Origin: an uncultured Pelagibacteraceae bacterium
GTDB taxonomy: Bacteria > Pseudomonadota > Alphaproteobacteria > Pelagibacterales > Pelagibacteraceae
Length of the DNA stretch: 64,000 nt
NCBI GenBank assembly: GCA_902634935.1
Contig: CACPMF010000001.1
Span: 1-64,000, forward strand
Direction: 5' to 3'
The position numbers and the translations under genes are program-made. Shown piece after piece: positions 1 to 9,212 of this stretch; within the stretch, counting starts at the first letter, position 1, and the number at the start of each line of letters is the position of its first letter. The notes below the pieces were generated by a model. The model did no database searches and was not told the origin of the DNA. It saw nothing but the letters and a program-made list of their open reading frames with translations.

Positions 1-383
1 TATCTAAAGAAAATTCGGCAAACATGAAGGTTGGTGATGAAATCAATTTTTTAAACAAAAAATTAATTTTTGAGGATGTAAAAGTTGAAAGTGATTCAAA
101 TTTTAAAAAATTAGTAGGTGAATTCAAACTTGATGACAATGGAAAAATTATTCATTTTAAACCAGAAATCAGAGTTTATAACCAACCCGAAACCATCACA
201 AGTGAAGCAGATATTTCATCAACACTCTTTTCAGATAATTTTTTAGTTTTCAGCCTTATTAAAAATGATGGTTTTTTTAATGTTAGATACCAACATAAAC
301 CCTTGATGATTTGGATCTGGATATCTGTACTATTGATGTCACTCGGTGGTGTACTAAGCTTCTTTAAATTATATGAAAAATAA
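1..383 (+). CDS. ccmF: Cytochrome c heme lyase CcmF, C-terminal fragment
   Basis: Partial gene whose 5' part lies outside the window; the frame is open from base 3 to the stop at 381-383, so the first internal ATG (24) is not the true start. CcmF is the inner-membrane heme lyase subunit of system I cytochrome c maturation. The visible ~126 residues are a periplasmic segment followed by a last membrane helix near the motif KPLMIWIWISVLLMSLGG, which is typical of the CcmF carboxyl end. The end overlaps the next gene by 11 bases, and ccmG and ccmH follow, which supports the call by operon context. Identification rests on this motif and on the neighbours. Confidence 0.85.
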   Translation, partial: SKENSANMKVGDEINFLNKKLIFEDVKVESDSNFKKLVGEFKLDDNGKIIHFKPEIRVYNQPETITSEADISSTLFSDNFLVFSLIKNDGFFNVRYQHKPLMIWIWISVLLMSLGGVLSFFKLYEK

Positions 384-897
384 TAAGATTTTCTACTTTG
401 TTGTAATTTTAATAGTAACAATTTTTTTTGTTTTGCTTTTAGGTTTGAAAAAAGAAAAAAATTATTCTCCACAGTCAGATTTAAAAAAATTAAATAATTC
501 AATTTCACTTAAAGAGCTTTATTCAGAAAAAAATATTTTTCTTAATGAGTTATTGTTAGAAAATGAGTTAAATTTAATTAATATTTGGGCTTCTTGGTGT
601 TCGCCATGTAAAGATGAACACCCTTACTTGATAAATCTGAATGAAAGGTTTGACATAAATTTAATAGGTATAAATTATAAAGATAACTTAAATAATTCAA
701 AAAAATTTCTATCTGATCTTGGAAATCCATACGATGAGGTTTTGGTAGATAGCGATGGAACAAAATCAATTGAGCTTGGTGCTATAGGGGTTCCTGAGAC
801 ATACTTGATAAATAATGAAAATAAAATTATCAAAAAATTTATTGGACCATTAGACCAAGATGATTATGAAAACATAATTAGTTTAATTAAAAAATGA
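373..897 (+). CDS. ccmG: Cytochrome c biogenesis thioredoxin CcmG/DsbE
   Basis: A 174-residue periplasmic thiol:disulfide oxidoreductase anchored by an N-terminal membrane helix (about residues 6-24). The thioredoxin active site WASWCSPCK is visible with cysteines at residues 76 and 79, and the cis-Pro region GVPETYLI follows in the expected place. In the family this protein reduces apocytochrome c or CcmH before heme attachment. It starts inside the ccmF end and overlaps ccmH by 4 bases (ATGA), which suggests translational coupling. Length is normal for CcmG/DsbE. Confidence 0.93.
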   Translation: MKNNKIFYFVVILIVTIFFVLLLGLKKEKNYSPQSDLKKLNNSISLKELYSEKNIFLNELLLENELNLINIWASWCSPCKDEHPYLINLNERFDINLIGINYKDNLNNSKKFLSDLGNPYDEVLVDSDGTKSIELGAIGVPETYLINNENKIIKKFIGPLDQDDYENIISLIKK

Positions 898-1259
898 AAA
901 AAATTATTTTAACGGTCTTAATATTAATAATAACTATTTTGCATTCCAATATCTCTTTTGCAGATCAAAAGAGGAATATTGATCACATAACCAAGAATTT
1001 ACGATGTTTAATTTGTCAAGGTCAATCTGTTTATGACTCTCAATCAGATTTTGCATTGAGCATGAAAAAATTAATTCGAATAAAAATCAAAGAGGGAAAT
1101 ACCGAAGAAGAGATATACAATTTTTTAAAAGAAAAATATGGTGATTGGATTATCTATGAACCAGAAGTGAATAAAAATACAATTTTTTTATGGGGATTAC
1201 CCCTTATTTTATTTATTTTTGGTGGTCTTTTAATTATTAGAAAAGTAACTATAAAGTAA
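894..1259 (+). CDS. ccmH: Cytochrome c maturation protein CcmH/CycL
   Basis: A 121-residue protein with a signal peptide (about residues 1-23), the invariant redox motif LRCLICQGQS (cysteines 38 and 41), and a C-terminal membrane helix (FLWGLPLILFIFGG). CcmH works with CcmG and CcmF to keep the apocytochrome heme-binding cysteines reduced at the periplasmic face. The length fits the short CcmH/CycL form with no fused CcmI tetratricopeptide part. It overlaps ccmG by 4 bases and closes the ccm operon in this window. Confidence 0.95.
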   Translation: MKKIILTVLILIITILHSNISFADQKRNIDHITKNLRCLICQGQSVYDSQSDFALSMKKLIRIKIKEGNTEEEIYNFLKEKYGDWIIYEPEVNKNTIFLWGLPLILFIFGGLLIIRKVTIK

Positions 1260-1270
1260 CTCTATTTATC

Positions 1271-1768
1271 ATGAGATCATTAATAAGCTTTGTTGTATTT
1301 TGTGTTTTAATATTTCCAAATTTTGGAAATGCTGAAAATTCTGGGAACAAATGGAACTTTTACACAGGTATGTTTGATTTCAGTGATGATGGAAAAAAAT
1401 CAAATCTGTTTGGAGTTCAACACATAAATGAGGATTTATATAGAGAAACTTCTTTTGGAACTCTTCAACCTGTTACTGGAGCATTCATAACTGCTGATAA
1501 CTCAAAATATATATATACAGGTTTTCAAATTCCAAAAAAAAATGGATCTTTCACGTTCACACCAAGCTTTACGCCTGGACTTTATGATGAGGGAGATGGA
1601 AAAGATTTAGGACATGTGATTGAATTTAAAACTGAAATTCAGATATCTTTTGAGATATCTAATCAAAGCGAAATCGGCTTATCTTATAATCATATTTCTA
1701 ACGCCAGCCTAGGTGATAAAAATCCGGGCGCTAATAGTTATATGTTTAATTTTATAAAAGTTTACTGA
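1271..1768 (+). CDS. PagL-like lipid A 3-O-deacylase / acyloxyacyl hydrolase
   Basis: A 165-residue predicted outer-membrane beta-barrel with an N-terminal signal peptide (about residues 1-21, ending near GNA). The C-terminal stretch has the PagL-family signature: His141-x-Ser143 in SYNHISNASLG followed by NPG. In PagL the His and Ser are catalytic and the enzyme removes the 3-O acyl chain of lipid A. It begins 11 bases after ccmH and precedes the hydroxyacid genes, so the neighbours give no functional hint. The family call rests mainly on the C-terminal motif; substrate is unproven. Confidence 0.75.
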   Translation: MRSLISFVVFCVLIFPNFGNAENSGNKWNFYTGMFDFSDDGKKSNLFGVQHINEDLYRETSFGTLQPVTGAFITADNSKYIYTGFQIPKKNGSFTFTPSFTPGLYDEGDGKDLGHVIEFKTEIQISFEISNQSEIGLSYNHISNASLGDKNPGANSYMFNFIKVY

Positions 1769-1781
1769 CAGTTTACAAAAT

Positions 1782-2933
1782 ATGAAAGTTAAAGATTGTT
1801 ACAATTTTGAGGATTTTAGAAAACTTGCAAAAAGCAAGTTACCAGCGCCAATTTTTCATTACATTGATGGAGGGGCAGATGATGAAGCAACTCTTAAAAG
1901 AAACACAAACTCTTTTAATGATTGTGACCTAGTTCCAAGTATTTTAACAAGTGTAGGAGAACCAGATCTGAAGACAGAAATTTTTGGTAGAAAAATTGAT
2001 ATGCCTATTTTTTTATCTCCAACAGCAATGCAAAGTTTATATCACCCAGATGGTGACAAAGCATCAGCCAGAGCTGCAGAAAAATTTAATACAATGTACA
2101 GCATGTCTACTATGGCTTCATTCTCAATTGAGGAGATTGCAAATCTTTCAAGTGGACCAAAATTATTTCAACTTTATATTCATAAGGATAAATCTTTTAC
2201 TGATGATCTAATTGATAGATGCAGAAGAGCAAATTTTGATGGACTATGTTTGACTGTAGATACTTTAGTTGCGGGCAATAGAGAGAGAGATCATAGAACT
2301 GGATTTACTACACCACCTAAATTTACTTTAGAAAGTTTGATGAGCTTTGCAATGAGACCTCAATGGGTTTTAAATTATTTAACAAATAAAAAGTTTGAAT
2401 TAGCAAATATCAAACACAAAACAGACAAAGGTACAAATATTGCTAAATCTGTCATTGATTATATTAATGAACAATATGATCCAAAGATGAATTGGAATGA
2501 TGCAGAGTATTGCATTAAGAAGTGGAATGGTCCATTTGCTTTAAAAGGTGTTATGTCAGTTGAAGATGCCAAAAGAGCTGTGGATATTGGATGTACTGCA
2601 ATAATGATCTCAAATCATGGTGGTAGGCAATTGGATGGATCAAGATCCCCATTTGATCAAGTCAAAGCAATTTCAGATGCTGTTGGTGACAAGCTAGAGA
2701 TAATACTAGATGGTGGGGTAAGAAGGGGAACACACGTGTTAAAAGCTCTTGCAGCAGGCGCAAAAGCATGTAGTTTTGGGAAAGCTTTCCTTTTTAGCCT
2801 TGGAGCCGGAGGTCAAGTAGGTGTTGAAAGATTGCTACATAATATGCAAGCTGAAATTAGAAGAAATATGATACTAATGGGTTGCAAAAATTTATCAGAA
2901 TTAAATCAGGACAAAATAATATATAGGAGATAG
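1782..2933 (+). CDS. lldD: FMN-dependent alpha-hydroxyacid dehydrogenase (L-lactate dehydrogenase-like)
   Basis: A 383-residue TIM-barrel flavoprotein that oxidises L-2-hydroxyacids such as lactate or glycolate to the keto acid. Family landmarks are present: the N-terminal HYIDGGADDE segment, the lysine in ALKGVMSVEDA, the catalytic His279 and Arg in SNHGGRQLD, and the FMN phosphate region DGGVRRGTHVLKALAAGA. Full length. It stands 3 bases upstream of an aminotransferase and the glcDEF genes, so it probably belongs to a hydroxyacid oxidation operon. L-lactate versus another 2-hydroxyacid cannot be settled by motif reading. Confidence 0.88.
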   Translation: MKVKDCYNFEDFRKLAKSKLPAPIFHYIDGGADDEATLKRNTNSFNDCDLVPSILTSVGEPDLKTEIFGRKIDMPIFLSPTAMQSLYHPDGDKASARAAEKFNTMYSMSTMASFSIEEIANLSSGPKLFQLYIHKDKSFTDDLIDRCRRANFDGLCLTVDTLVAGNRERDHRTGFTTPPKFTLESLMSFAMRPQWVLNYLTNKKFELANIKHKTDKGTNIAKSVIDYINEQYDPKMNWNDAEYCIKKWNGPFALKGVMSVEDAKRAVDIGCTAIMISNHGGRQLDGSRSPFDQVKAISDAVGDKLEIILDGGVRRGTHVLKALAAGAKACSFGKAFLFSLGAGGQVGVERLLHNMQAEIRRNMILMGCKNLSELNQDKIIYRR

Positions 2934-2936
2934 ATT

Positions 2937-4106
2937 ATGGAGATGAAATTAGCTGCAAGCTTAAATAGATTAGGTACAGAAACTGCTTTTAGTGTCTTAG
3001 CTGAAGCTAAAAAATTAGAGGCAAAAGGTCATCCCATGATCCATCTTGGACTTGGACAACCAGATTTTAAAACTCCAAAGCATGTTGTAGATGCTGCAAA
3101 AAAAGCATTGGACGATGGACACCATGGATATGTAATGTCAAACGGGATACCTGAGTGCAGACAAGCTGTAACTAGATGGATTAAAAAAAGATATAATGCA
3201 GATGTTGATTTTGAAAGAATATTAATTATGCCAGGGGGTAAACCTACCATGACATATGCAATCCAGTGTTTTGGAGAACCAGGTGCAGAGATAATACATC
3301 CGACACCAGCTTTTCCTATTTATGAGTCTATGATAAATTATACTGGATCTACACCAGTTCCTTATGACCTCACAGAGGATAAAGATTTGAAATTCAATGC
3401 TGATAAAATATTATCTTTGATAACGGCTAAAACAAGACTTTTGATTTTAATCAATCCAAATAACCCTACTGGAAGTTTTGTTGAAAAACCTGAAATAGAC
3501 AAACTTGCTAAGGGATTAGAAAAATTTCCACATGTAACAATTTTAAGTGATGAAATTTACAGTAGACAAATTTTTGATAATAAGGAAATGCCTACATTCT
3601 TCAATTACCCAGAATTAAGAGACAGGTTAATAGTATTAGAAGGTTGGAGTAAAGCATACTCAATGACTGGTTGGAGGTTAGGTTGGAGTTTTTGGCCTGA
3701 ACATTTAGTTGAACATGTAAATAAACTTCTAATAAATAGTGTTTCATGCGTTAATGCAGCTGCACAATTTGCTGGAATAGCAGCCTTAGATGGCCCGGAT
3801 GATTCAATACATGAAATGATGGAAAAGTTTACTGCGAGAAGAAAATTAATCCATGAAGGTCTAAACAGTTTGCCAGGTGTTGAATGCAGTCTACCAGGTG
3901 GTGCCTTTTATGCTTTCCCTAAAGTTACTGGAACTGGAATGAATGGTGCGGAGTTTTGTCAAAAAGCAATGCATGAAGCTGGAGTTGCAATAGTCCCAGG
4001 AACAGCATTTGGAAAAAGTTGCAATGAATATGTTAGATTTAGTTTTGCGGCATCTAGAGATAACATCTCTCAAGCTTTAGAAAATATCAAAAAAATGCTT
4101 GGATAA
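2937..4106 (+). CDS. PLP-dependent aminotransferase, class I/II
   Basis: A 389-residue fold-type I aminotransferase. It shows the NPNNPTGSF motif, the DEIYSRQ motif, the PLP-binding lysine at residue 239 in GWSKAYSMTGWRLGW, and the carboxylate-binding Arg in EYVRFSFA. The reaction is transfer of an amino group between an amino acid and a 2-oxo acid. Lying between a 2-hydroxyacid dehydrogenase and glycolate oxidase genes it may aminate glyoxylate or a related product, but that is inference. The ATG at 2943 is an alternative start two codons downstream. Confidence 0.85.
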   Translation: MEMKLAASLNRLGTETAFSVLAEAKKLEAKGHPMIHLGLGQPDFKTPKHVVDAAKKALDDGHHGYVMSNGIPECRQAVTRWIKKRYNADVDFERILIMPGGKPTMTYAIQCFGEPGAEIIHPTPAFPIYESMINYTGSTPVPYDLTEDKDLKFNADKILSLITAKTRLLILINPNNPTGSFVEKPEIDKLAKGLEKFPHVTILSDEIYSRQIFDNKEMPTFFNYPELRDRLIVLEGWSKAYSMTGWRLGWSFWPEHLVEHVNKLLINSVSCVNAAAQFAGIAALDGPDDSIHEMMEKFTARRKLIHEGLNSLPGVECSLPGGAFYAFPKVTGTGMNGAEFCQKAMHEAGVAIVPGTAFGKSCNEYVRFSFAASRDNISQALENIKKMLG

Positions 4107-4109
4107 TTC

Positions 4110-5606
4110 ATGACTGAATTAGCTTTACCAAAAATTGATAAAAAAACAATTTCAAGGAAAGATCAAATTGTTTCTCATCTTAAAAAATTTACTAAAGATG
4201 AAAATGTCTTAAGTGAGAATGAAGAGATCAAACCATATGAAACTGATGGTTTAGCTGCTTATAAACAAACACCACTAGCAGTTGTTTTGCCAGAAAATAC
4301 AAAAGAAGTAAGTGAAATATTAAAATTCTGTAATCAGGAAAACATAAAAGTTATTCCTAGGGGGGCAGGAACAGGTTTGTCAGGTGGTGCGCTACCCCTT
4401 CAAGATGCAATTTTGTTAGGTCTTGGAAAATTTAACAAAATTCTTGAAATAGATTTTGAAAATAAATGTGTTGTGACACAACCTGGTGTTACAAATCTTG
4501 GAATTACACATGCTGTACAACACAAAGGATATTATTATGCTCCAGATCCATCAAGTCAGCTAGCATGTTCAATTGGAGGAAATGTAGCTGAAAATTCAGG
4601 AGGTGTTCACTCATTAAAATATGGAACAACTACAAATAATATTCTTGGCGTTGAAATGGTAATGATGGATGGAACAATTACCAGAATTGGTGGTAAGACT
4701 TTAGATCAAGAGGGATATGATTTATTAGGGCTAGTATGTGGATCTGAGGGTTTACTAGGAGTGATTACAGAAGTAACAGTTAAAATTTTAAGAAAACCTC
4801 AGTCTGTGAGAGCTGCTTTAATTGGCTTTCCTACGGTCGAAGATGGGGGAAATTGTGTTTCTGATATTATATCAAGCGGAATTGTCCCTGCTGGAATGGA
4901 AATGATGGATAAAGCTTTGATTGATGCAACGGATAAATTTTCAAAAGCAGGTTATCCTAAAGACGCAGAAGTTTTAATGATCGTTGAGCTTGATGGAACT
5001 AAATCTGAAGTTGACGGTCTTTTAAATAAAGTAAGTGAGATTGCAAAAAAAAATAATTCTAACAGTATGAAACTAAGCAATAATGAAAAAGAGAGATTAG
5101 CTTTTTGGTCTGGAAGAAAAGCTGCTTTCCCAGCCTGTGGAGCAATGGCCCCGGACTATTATTGCATGGATGGCTCTATTCCAAGAGGAAAGCTGTCATT
5201 AATTTTAAAAGAAATAAATGAACTTTCAAAAAAATATAACTTAGCTGTGGCAAACGCTTTTCATGCTGGAGATGGAAACTTGCATCCCCTTATAATGTTT
5301 GATGGTAGTGATAAAGAACAGTTGAGAAAAACTGAAGAATTTGGTGCAGAGATTTTAAAAGCTTGTGTAAAACATGGTGGAGCATTAACAGGAGAACATG
5401 GTGTAGGAATTGAAAAAAGAGAATTAATGTGTGAGTCATTTAACAATGACGATATTCAACAACAATTGAATATTAAAAATTCTTTAGATGAAAAAAATCT
5501 TTTAAATCCAGGAAAGGTTTACCCGATACTAAGGAAATGTGCAGAGGAAGGAAGAGTCCATGTCCACAGAGGAGAAGAAAAATTCCCAGATCTCCCTAGA
5601 TTCTGA
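4110..5606 (+). CDS. glcD: Glycolate oxidase subunit GlcD (FAD-linked)
   Basis: A 498-residue FAD-linked oxidase with the PCMH-type FAD domain in the N-terminal half (IPRGAGTGLSGGALP; the region PDPSSQLACSIGGNVAENSG) and the C-terminal cap ending LLNPGKVYP. The HAGDGNLHPLI and TGEHGVG motifs are typical of the GlcD/D-lactate dehydrogenase group. With GlcE and GlcF it oxidises glycolate to glyoxylate and passes electrons to the membrane. The three subunits are consecutive here. Its 3' end overlaps the proposed glcE start by 47 bases. Confidence 0.92.
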   Translation: MTELALPKIDKKTISRKDQIVSHLKKFTKDENVLSENEEIKPYETDGLAAYKQTPLAVVLPENTKEVSEILKFCNQENIKVIPRGAGTGLSGGALPLQDAILLGLGKFNKILEIDFENKCVVTQPGVTNLGITHAVQHKGYYYAPDPSSQLACSIGGNVAENSGGVHSLKYGTTTNNILGVEMVMMDGTITRIGGKTLDQEGYDLLGLVCGSEGLLGVITEVTVKILRKPQSVRAALIGFPTVEDGGNCVSDIISSGIVPAGMEMMDKALIDATDKFSKAGYPKDAEVLMIVELDGTKSEVDGLLNKVSEIAKKNNSNSMKLSNNEKERLAFWSGRKAAFPACGAMAPDYYCMDGSIPRGKLSLILKEINELSKKYNLAVANAFHAGDGNLHPLIMFDGSDKEQLRKTEEFGAEILKACVKHGGALTGEHGVGIEKRELMCESFNNDDIQQQLNIKNSLDEKNLLNPGKVYPILRKCAEEGRVHVHRGEEKFPDLPRF

Positions 5607-6837
5607 AATATTAAGTCCAAGTACTGAAAATGAAGTATCAGAAATAGTAAGAGAAATTTATTCGAAACAACTACCTATAGAGATTACTGGAACAGGAACA
5701 AAAAAAAGTTTTGGTTATAACTTACAAACCGCTAAGAAACTAAGTCTTTCTAAACTTTCTGGGATTATTGATTATAAAAAAGAGGAACTCTACATCAAAG
5801 TTAAAGCAGGAACTCTCATTCAAGATATTGAAAAAATATTAGATGAAAACAATCAAGAGTTAGCATTTGAACCAATTGATTTTGGATACATGATAAATGG
5901 TCAATCGAATAAAGGGACTATTGGTGGCTATGTAGCGTGTAATTTTGCTGGATCAAGAAGATTTAAAGTTGGAAGTGTTAGAGATCATATTTTAGGTTTC
6001 AAAGGAGTAAATGGAAAAGGTGATATTATAAAGTCTGGTGGGACTGTAGTCAAAAATGTTACTGGCTATGATCTTTCAAAATTAATATCAGGTTCGTTTG
6101 GAACACTTGTTGTTTTAACTGAAATAACATTAAAAGTTTCACCAAAAAAACAATCTCAAATTACAGTTATTGTTTATTCTGATGAAATTAAAAAAATATC
6201 AAATTTATTTGATAAAATTTTAAGCTCAAGTAACGAAGTTTCAGCAGCAACATTCATACCTGAAGAACCCAGTCACAAAAACTATGAACATACAAAGAAT
6301 AAAATTTTCAAATTTAACGATCTGGATCAAGAAGGTTCTTTTTTAGCTTTCAGAATTGAAGGAGATAAAAGATCAATTGATGAGAGATTTAAGGAGCTAA
6401 AAATAGAATTAGATTTATCAAATTTCAAAAGTTCAATATTAGATGTTCACCAATCAATACCTTTCTGGAAAAAAGTCAATAATTTGGAGTTATTTAGTGG
6501 AACAAAAAATAATATTTTAAGAGCTGTTATGCCCCCTGCTAAATGTGAGGCATTTAATAAATTTCTTAATAAAAATTATAAATATTACATTGATTGGTGT
6601 GGATCATTGTTTTGGATTGAGGTTATCGACAAAGATGACGAAAAAATAAATAAAATTAAAAAATTTGTTGTTGAAAATAGTGGATATCTCACGATTATTA
6701 AAAAATCTGAAAATTTTGATTTTCAAGACACTTTGTTTACTATCGATAATACAAGATTGATGATATCAAAAAAAATAAAGGAAAGTTTTGATCCAAAAAA
6801 ATTATTTAACCCTGGAAGAATGTATAGAGAATTATAA
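5560..6837 (+). CDS. glcE: Glycolate oxidase subunit GlcE (FAD-binding)
   Basis: A ~425-residue FAD-binding PCMH-domain protein, the second glycolate oxidase subunit. The fold is seen in EITGTGTKKSFG, GTIGGYVACNFAGSRR and GGTVVKNVTGYDLSKLISGSFGTL, and the C-terminus ends FNPGRMYREL. I choose the ATG at 5560 because a GGAAGAG ribosome-binding site lies just upstream; the frame is also open from an ATG at 5539. The gene overlaps the glcD end and its own stop overlaps the glcF start codon. Somewhat longer than GlcE of enterobacteria, otherwise ordinary. Confidence 0.9.
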   Translation: MSTEEKKNSQISLDSEILSPSTENEVSEIVREIYSKQLPIEITGTGTKKSFGYNLQTAKKLSLSKLSGIIDYKKEELYIKVKAGTLIQDIEKILDENNQELAFEPIDFGYMINGQSNKGTIGGYVACNFAGSRRFKVGSVRDHILGFKGVNGKGDIIKSGGTVVKNVTGYDLSKLISGSFGTLVVLTEITLKVSPKKQSQITVIVYSDEIKKISNLFDKILSSSNEVSAATFIPEEPSHKNYEHTKNKIFKFNDLDQEGSFLAFRIEGDKRSIDERFKELKIELDLSNFKSSILDVHQSIPFWKKVNNLELFSGTKNNILRAVMPPAKCEAFNKFLNKNYKYYIDWCGSLFWIEVIDKDDEKINKIKKFVVENSGYLTIIKKSENFDFQDTLFTIDNTRLMISKKIKESFDPKKLFNPGRMYREL

Positions 6838-8129
6838 TGCAAACTAATTTTTCAGAAAATCAACTTAAAGACAAAGATAATCAGTCAACAGAAAAAATAT
6901 TTCAAAAATGTGTGCACTGTGGGATGTGCAATGCAACTTGTCCCACTTACGGAATATTAGGCGATGAACTAGATGGACCAAGAGGAAGAATTTATCTAAT
7001 TCAGGATATGTTGGAAAACGAGAGAAAACCTTCAAAAAAAGTTGTCAAGCATATAGACCGTTGTCTATCATGTTATAGCTGCATGACTACTTGCCCAGCT
7101 GGTGTAAATTACATGCATGTGATTGATCATGGTAGAAAATATATTGAAAAAAATTATGACAGACCTTTTTTTGATAAAATTTTAAGAAGTTTTTTATCGA
7201 AAGTTCTTCCAAATACTGAATATTTTAAATTAACAAGTTATTTAGTTAAGATCGGAAAGTTATTTAAATTTTTATTTCCAAAGAAAATAAAAGACATGAT
7301 GGAATTGATGCCAACTTCTTTTCCAGAAAAAACCATCAAGGTAAAAGAAATATATCCAGCAAATGGAAAAAAAATTGCAAGAGTAGCATTACTTACTGGA
7401 TGTGTGCAAAAAGAATTATCGCCACAAATAAACGAGTCCACAATAAGATTATTAAATAGACATGGCGTTGAAGTTGTTGTCCCAAAAAAAATTAGATGCT
7501 GTGGTTCATTAAATCATCATTTAGGTAAAGAAGACGATGCAAATATTGATTTTATAAATAATATTGAAACCTGGTATGAAGAACATAAAAAGGGAAATCT
7601 TGATGCAATATTATCTAATACCTCTGGATGTGGAACCACTTTAAAAGACTATGGATTTATATTTAGAAATGACAAAAAATTAAAAGCTAAAGCAAAAACA
7701 GTATCTGAGTTAAGCAAAGATGTTACTGAATATTTATCAGAAAACTTAAAACTAAATATACAAAAGAAAAATAAGAAATATAAAATTGCTTATCATTCTG
7801 CATGTTCAATGCAACATGGTCAAAAGGTTCATAATGAACCGATCAGCTTACTTCAAAAAACTAACAATGATATTATGGAAATACCCAATGGACACCTTTG
7901 TTGTGGCTCTGCTGGAACTTATAATATTCTGCAAACAGAAATCGCGAAAAATCTTTTAAAAGATAAAGTTAAGAATATAGAGAGTACAAATCCACAGATT
8001 ATATCTACTGGAAATATAGGTTGCATAACCCAAATATCTAATGGTACCAATATACCAATTTTACATACTATAGAACTGCTGGATTGGTACACTGGTGGTC
8101 CTAAACCAAAAATTTTGAATAAAATTTAA
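6837..8129 (+). CDS. glcF: Glycolate oxidase iron-sulfur subunit GlcF
   Basis: A 430-residue iron-sulfur protein with two N-terminal ferredoxin-type clusters (CVHCGMCNATCPTYG and CLSCYSCMTTCPAG) and two C-terminal cysteine-rich CCG domains (RCCGSLNHH and LCCGSAGTYN). In glycolate oxidase this subunit carries electrons from the GlcD/GlcE flavins to the respiratory chain. The start codon shares a base with the glcE stop, so the three subunits are translationally coupled. Length and all cluster ligands are as expected. Confidence 0.93.
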   Translation: MQTNFSENQLKDKDNQSTEKIFQKCVHCGMCNATCPTYGILGDELDGPRGRIYLIQDMLENERKPSKKVVKHIDRCLSCYSCMTTCPAGVNYMHVIDHGRKYIEKNYDRPFFDKILRSFLSKVLPNTEYFKLTSYLVKIGKLFKFLFPKKIKDMMELMPTSFPEKTIKVKEIYPANGKKIARVALLTGCVQKELSPQINESTIRLLNRHGVEVVVPKKIRCCGSLNHHLGKEDDANIDFINNIETWYEEHKKGNLDAILSNTSGCGTTLKDYGFIFRNDKKLKAKAKTVSELSKDVTEYLSENLKLNIQKKNKKYKIAYHSACSMQHGQKVHNEPISLLQKTNNDIMEIPNGHLCCGSAGTYNILQTEIAKNLLKDKVKNIESTNPQIISTGNIGCITQISNGTNIPILHTIELLDWYTGGPKPKILNKI

Positions 8130-8130
8130 T

Positions 8131-9084
8131 ATGAAAAAAATTCTAGTAACAAGAAAACTGCTTAGATCTTGTGAAGATAAAGCATTAAAAAGTTTTGATG
8201 CTAATTTAAACTTAAATGACGAATTATATTCTCAAAAAAAATTAATTGATATGAGCGAAGGAAAAGATGGAATATTGTCCTCTTTAACAGATAAACTTGA
8301 TTCTCAAACAATAAATAAATTACCGGAAACTATAAAAATTATTTCAAATTTTGCAGTTGGTTTTGGAAATATAGATTTGGAGGCAGCTAAGGCGAGAGGA
8401 ATAGCGGTTACAAATACACCTGACGTTTTAACAGATGCTACAGCTGAAATTGGAATCTTGCTAATACTTGGAGCATGCAGAAGGGCATCAGAGGGAATAG
8501 AATCTGCTAAAGAAAGCAACTGGAAGTGGTCTGCAGATTATTTAATTGGAAAGCAACTAACTGGTGCAAGACTTGGAGTATTAGGTATGGGAAGAATTGG
8601 TCAAAAGATTGCAAAAATAGCAAAGTCTTTAGGAATGATAATACATTATCATAATCGATCAAAATTAGCTGATGAAAAAGAACAAGGTGCCGTTTACCAT
8701 GATAATTTAAAAAGTTTGTTATCAGTATCTGATGTTTTATCTATTTGTTGCCCAGCTTCAAAAGAGACAATTGATATGATTAATAAAGAGACCATTGAGT
8801 ATTTGCCAAAAGGTGCAGTTGTTACTAACGTTGCAAGAGGTGATATTGTAGACGATGAAGCTTTAATAGATGCGCTTGAAAGAAGAAAAGTCTATGCAGT
8901 TGGTTTAGATGTTTACAAAAATGAGCCAAATTTAAATCCAGGTTATCTTAAATATAAGAGTGCTTTTATTCTTCCCCATTTAGGAAGCGCTACAAAAGAA
9001 ACAAGAACTGCAATGGCTAATCTTGCAATTGATAACATTGATGAATTTTTCAAAACAGGAGACTGTAAAAATAAAGTAAATTAG
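8131..9084 (+). CDS. D-isomer-specific 2-hydroxyacid dehydrogenase (glyoxylate/hydroxypyruvate reductase type)
   Basis: A 317-residue NAD(P)-dependent enzyme that interconverts 2-oxo acids and D-2-hydroxyacids. Visible are the Rossmann loop GVLGMGRIGQKIA, catalytic Arg in NVARGDIVDDEAL, Glu in DVYKNEP, and His in LPHLGSATKETR. Placed one base after glcF, it is likely a glyoxylate or hydroxypyruvate reductase acting on the product of glycolate oxidase. Exact substrate is an inference from context. A perfect hairpin overlaps its stop codon (see 9078-9102). Confidence 0.87.
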   Translation: MKKILVTRKLLRSCEDKALKSFDANLNLNDELYSQKKLIDMSEGKDGILSSLTDKLDSQTINKLPETIKIISNFAVGFGNIDLEAAKARGIAVTNTPDVLTDATAEIGILLILGACRRASEGIESAKESNWKWSADYLIGKQLTGARLGVLGMGRIGQKIAKIAKSLGMIIHYHNRSKLADEKEQGAVYHDNLKSLLSVSDVLSICCPASKETIDMINKETIEYLPKGAVVTNVARGDIVDDEALIDALERRKVYAVGLDVYKNEPNLNPGYLKYKSAFILPHLGSATKETRTAMANLAIDNIDEFFKTGDCKNKVN

Positions 9085-9102
9085 GACTTTTTGACCTAAT
9101 TT
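9078..9102 (+). terminator. Hairpin overlapping the stop of the hydroxyacid dehydrogenase gene
   Basis: AAATTAGG (9078-9085) pairs perfectly with CCTAATTT (9095-9102) around a nine-base loop. The TAG stop is inside the left arm. A second short stem TACAAT/ATTGTA (9103-9108/9114-9119) follows directly. The U tract is weak, so this could be a terminator, an mRNA 3'-end stabiliser or a leader structure for dctP. Confidence 0.4.
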
Positions 9103-9197
9103 TACAATCTCAAATTGTATTTAATTTTAAAATTTGATCGATTTTAGAATGACTCAAACAATTTTACATGTTTAAATCTTTATAGTTAATTAACTTT

Positions 9198-9212
9198 AAA
9201 GAGGAGAAATAA
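9198..9212 (+). promoter_or_regulatory. Strong ribosome-binding site of dctP
   Basis: AAAGAGGAGAAATAA immediately precedes the ATG at 9213. It is an unusually complete Shine-Dalgarno sequence for this window, where most genes have poor or no such motif, and fits high expression of a periplasmic binding protein. The 128-base gap before it also suggests a separate promoter, though I see no convincing -35/-10 pair. Confidence 0.6.

Noticed and set aside
6114-6240. Possible frameshift in glcE at A-rich tracts
   Set aside because: The frame continues through all expected motifs to a proper GlcE C-terminus.
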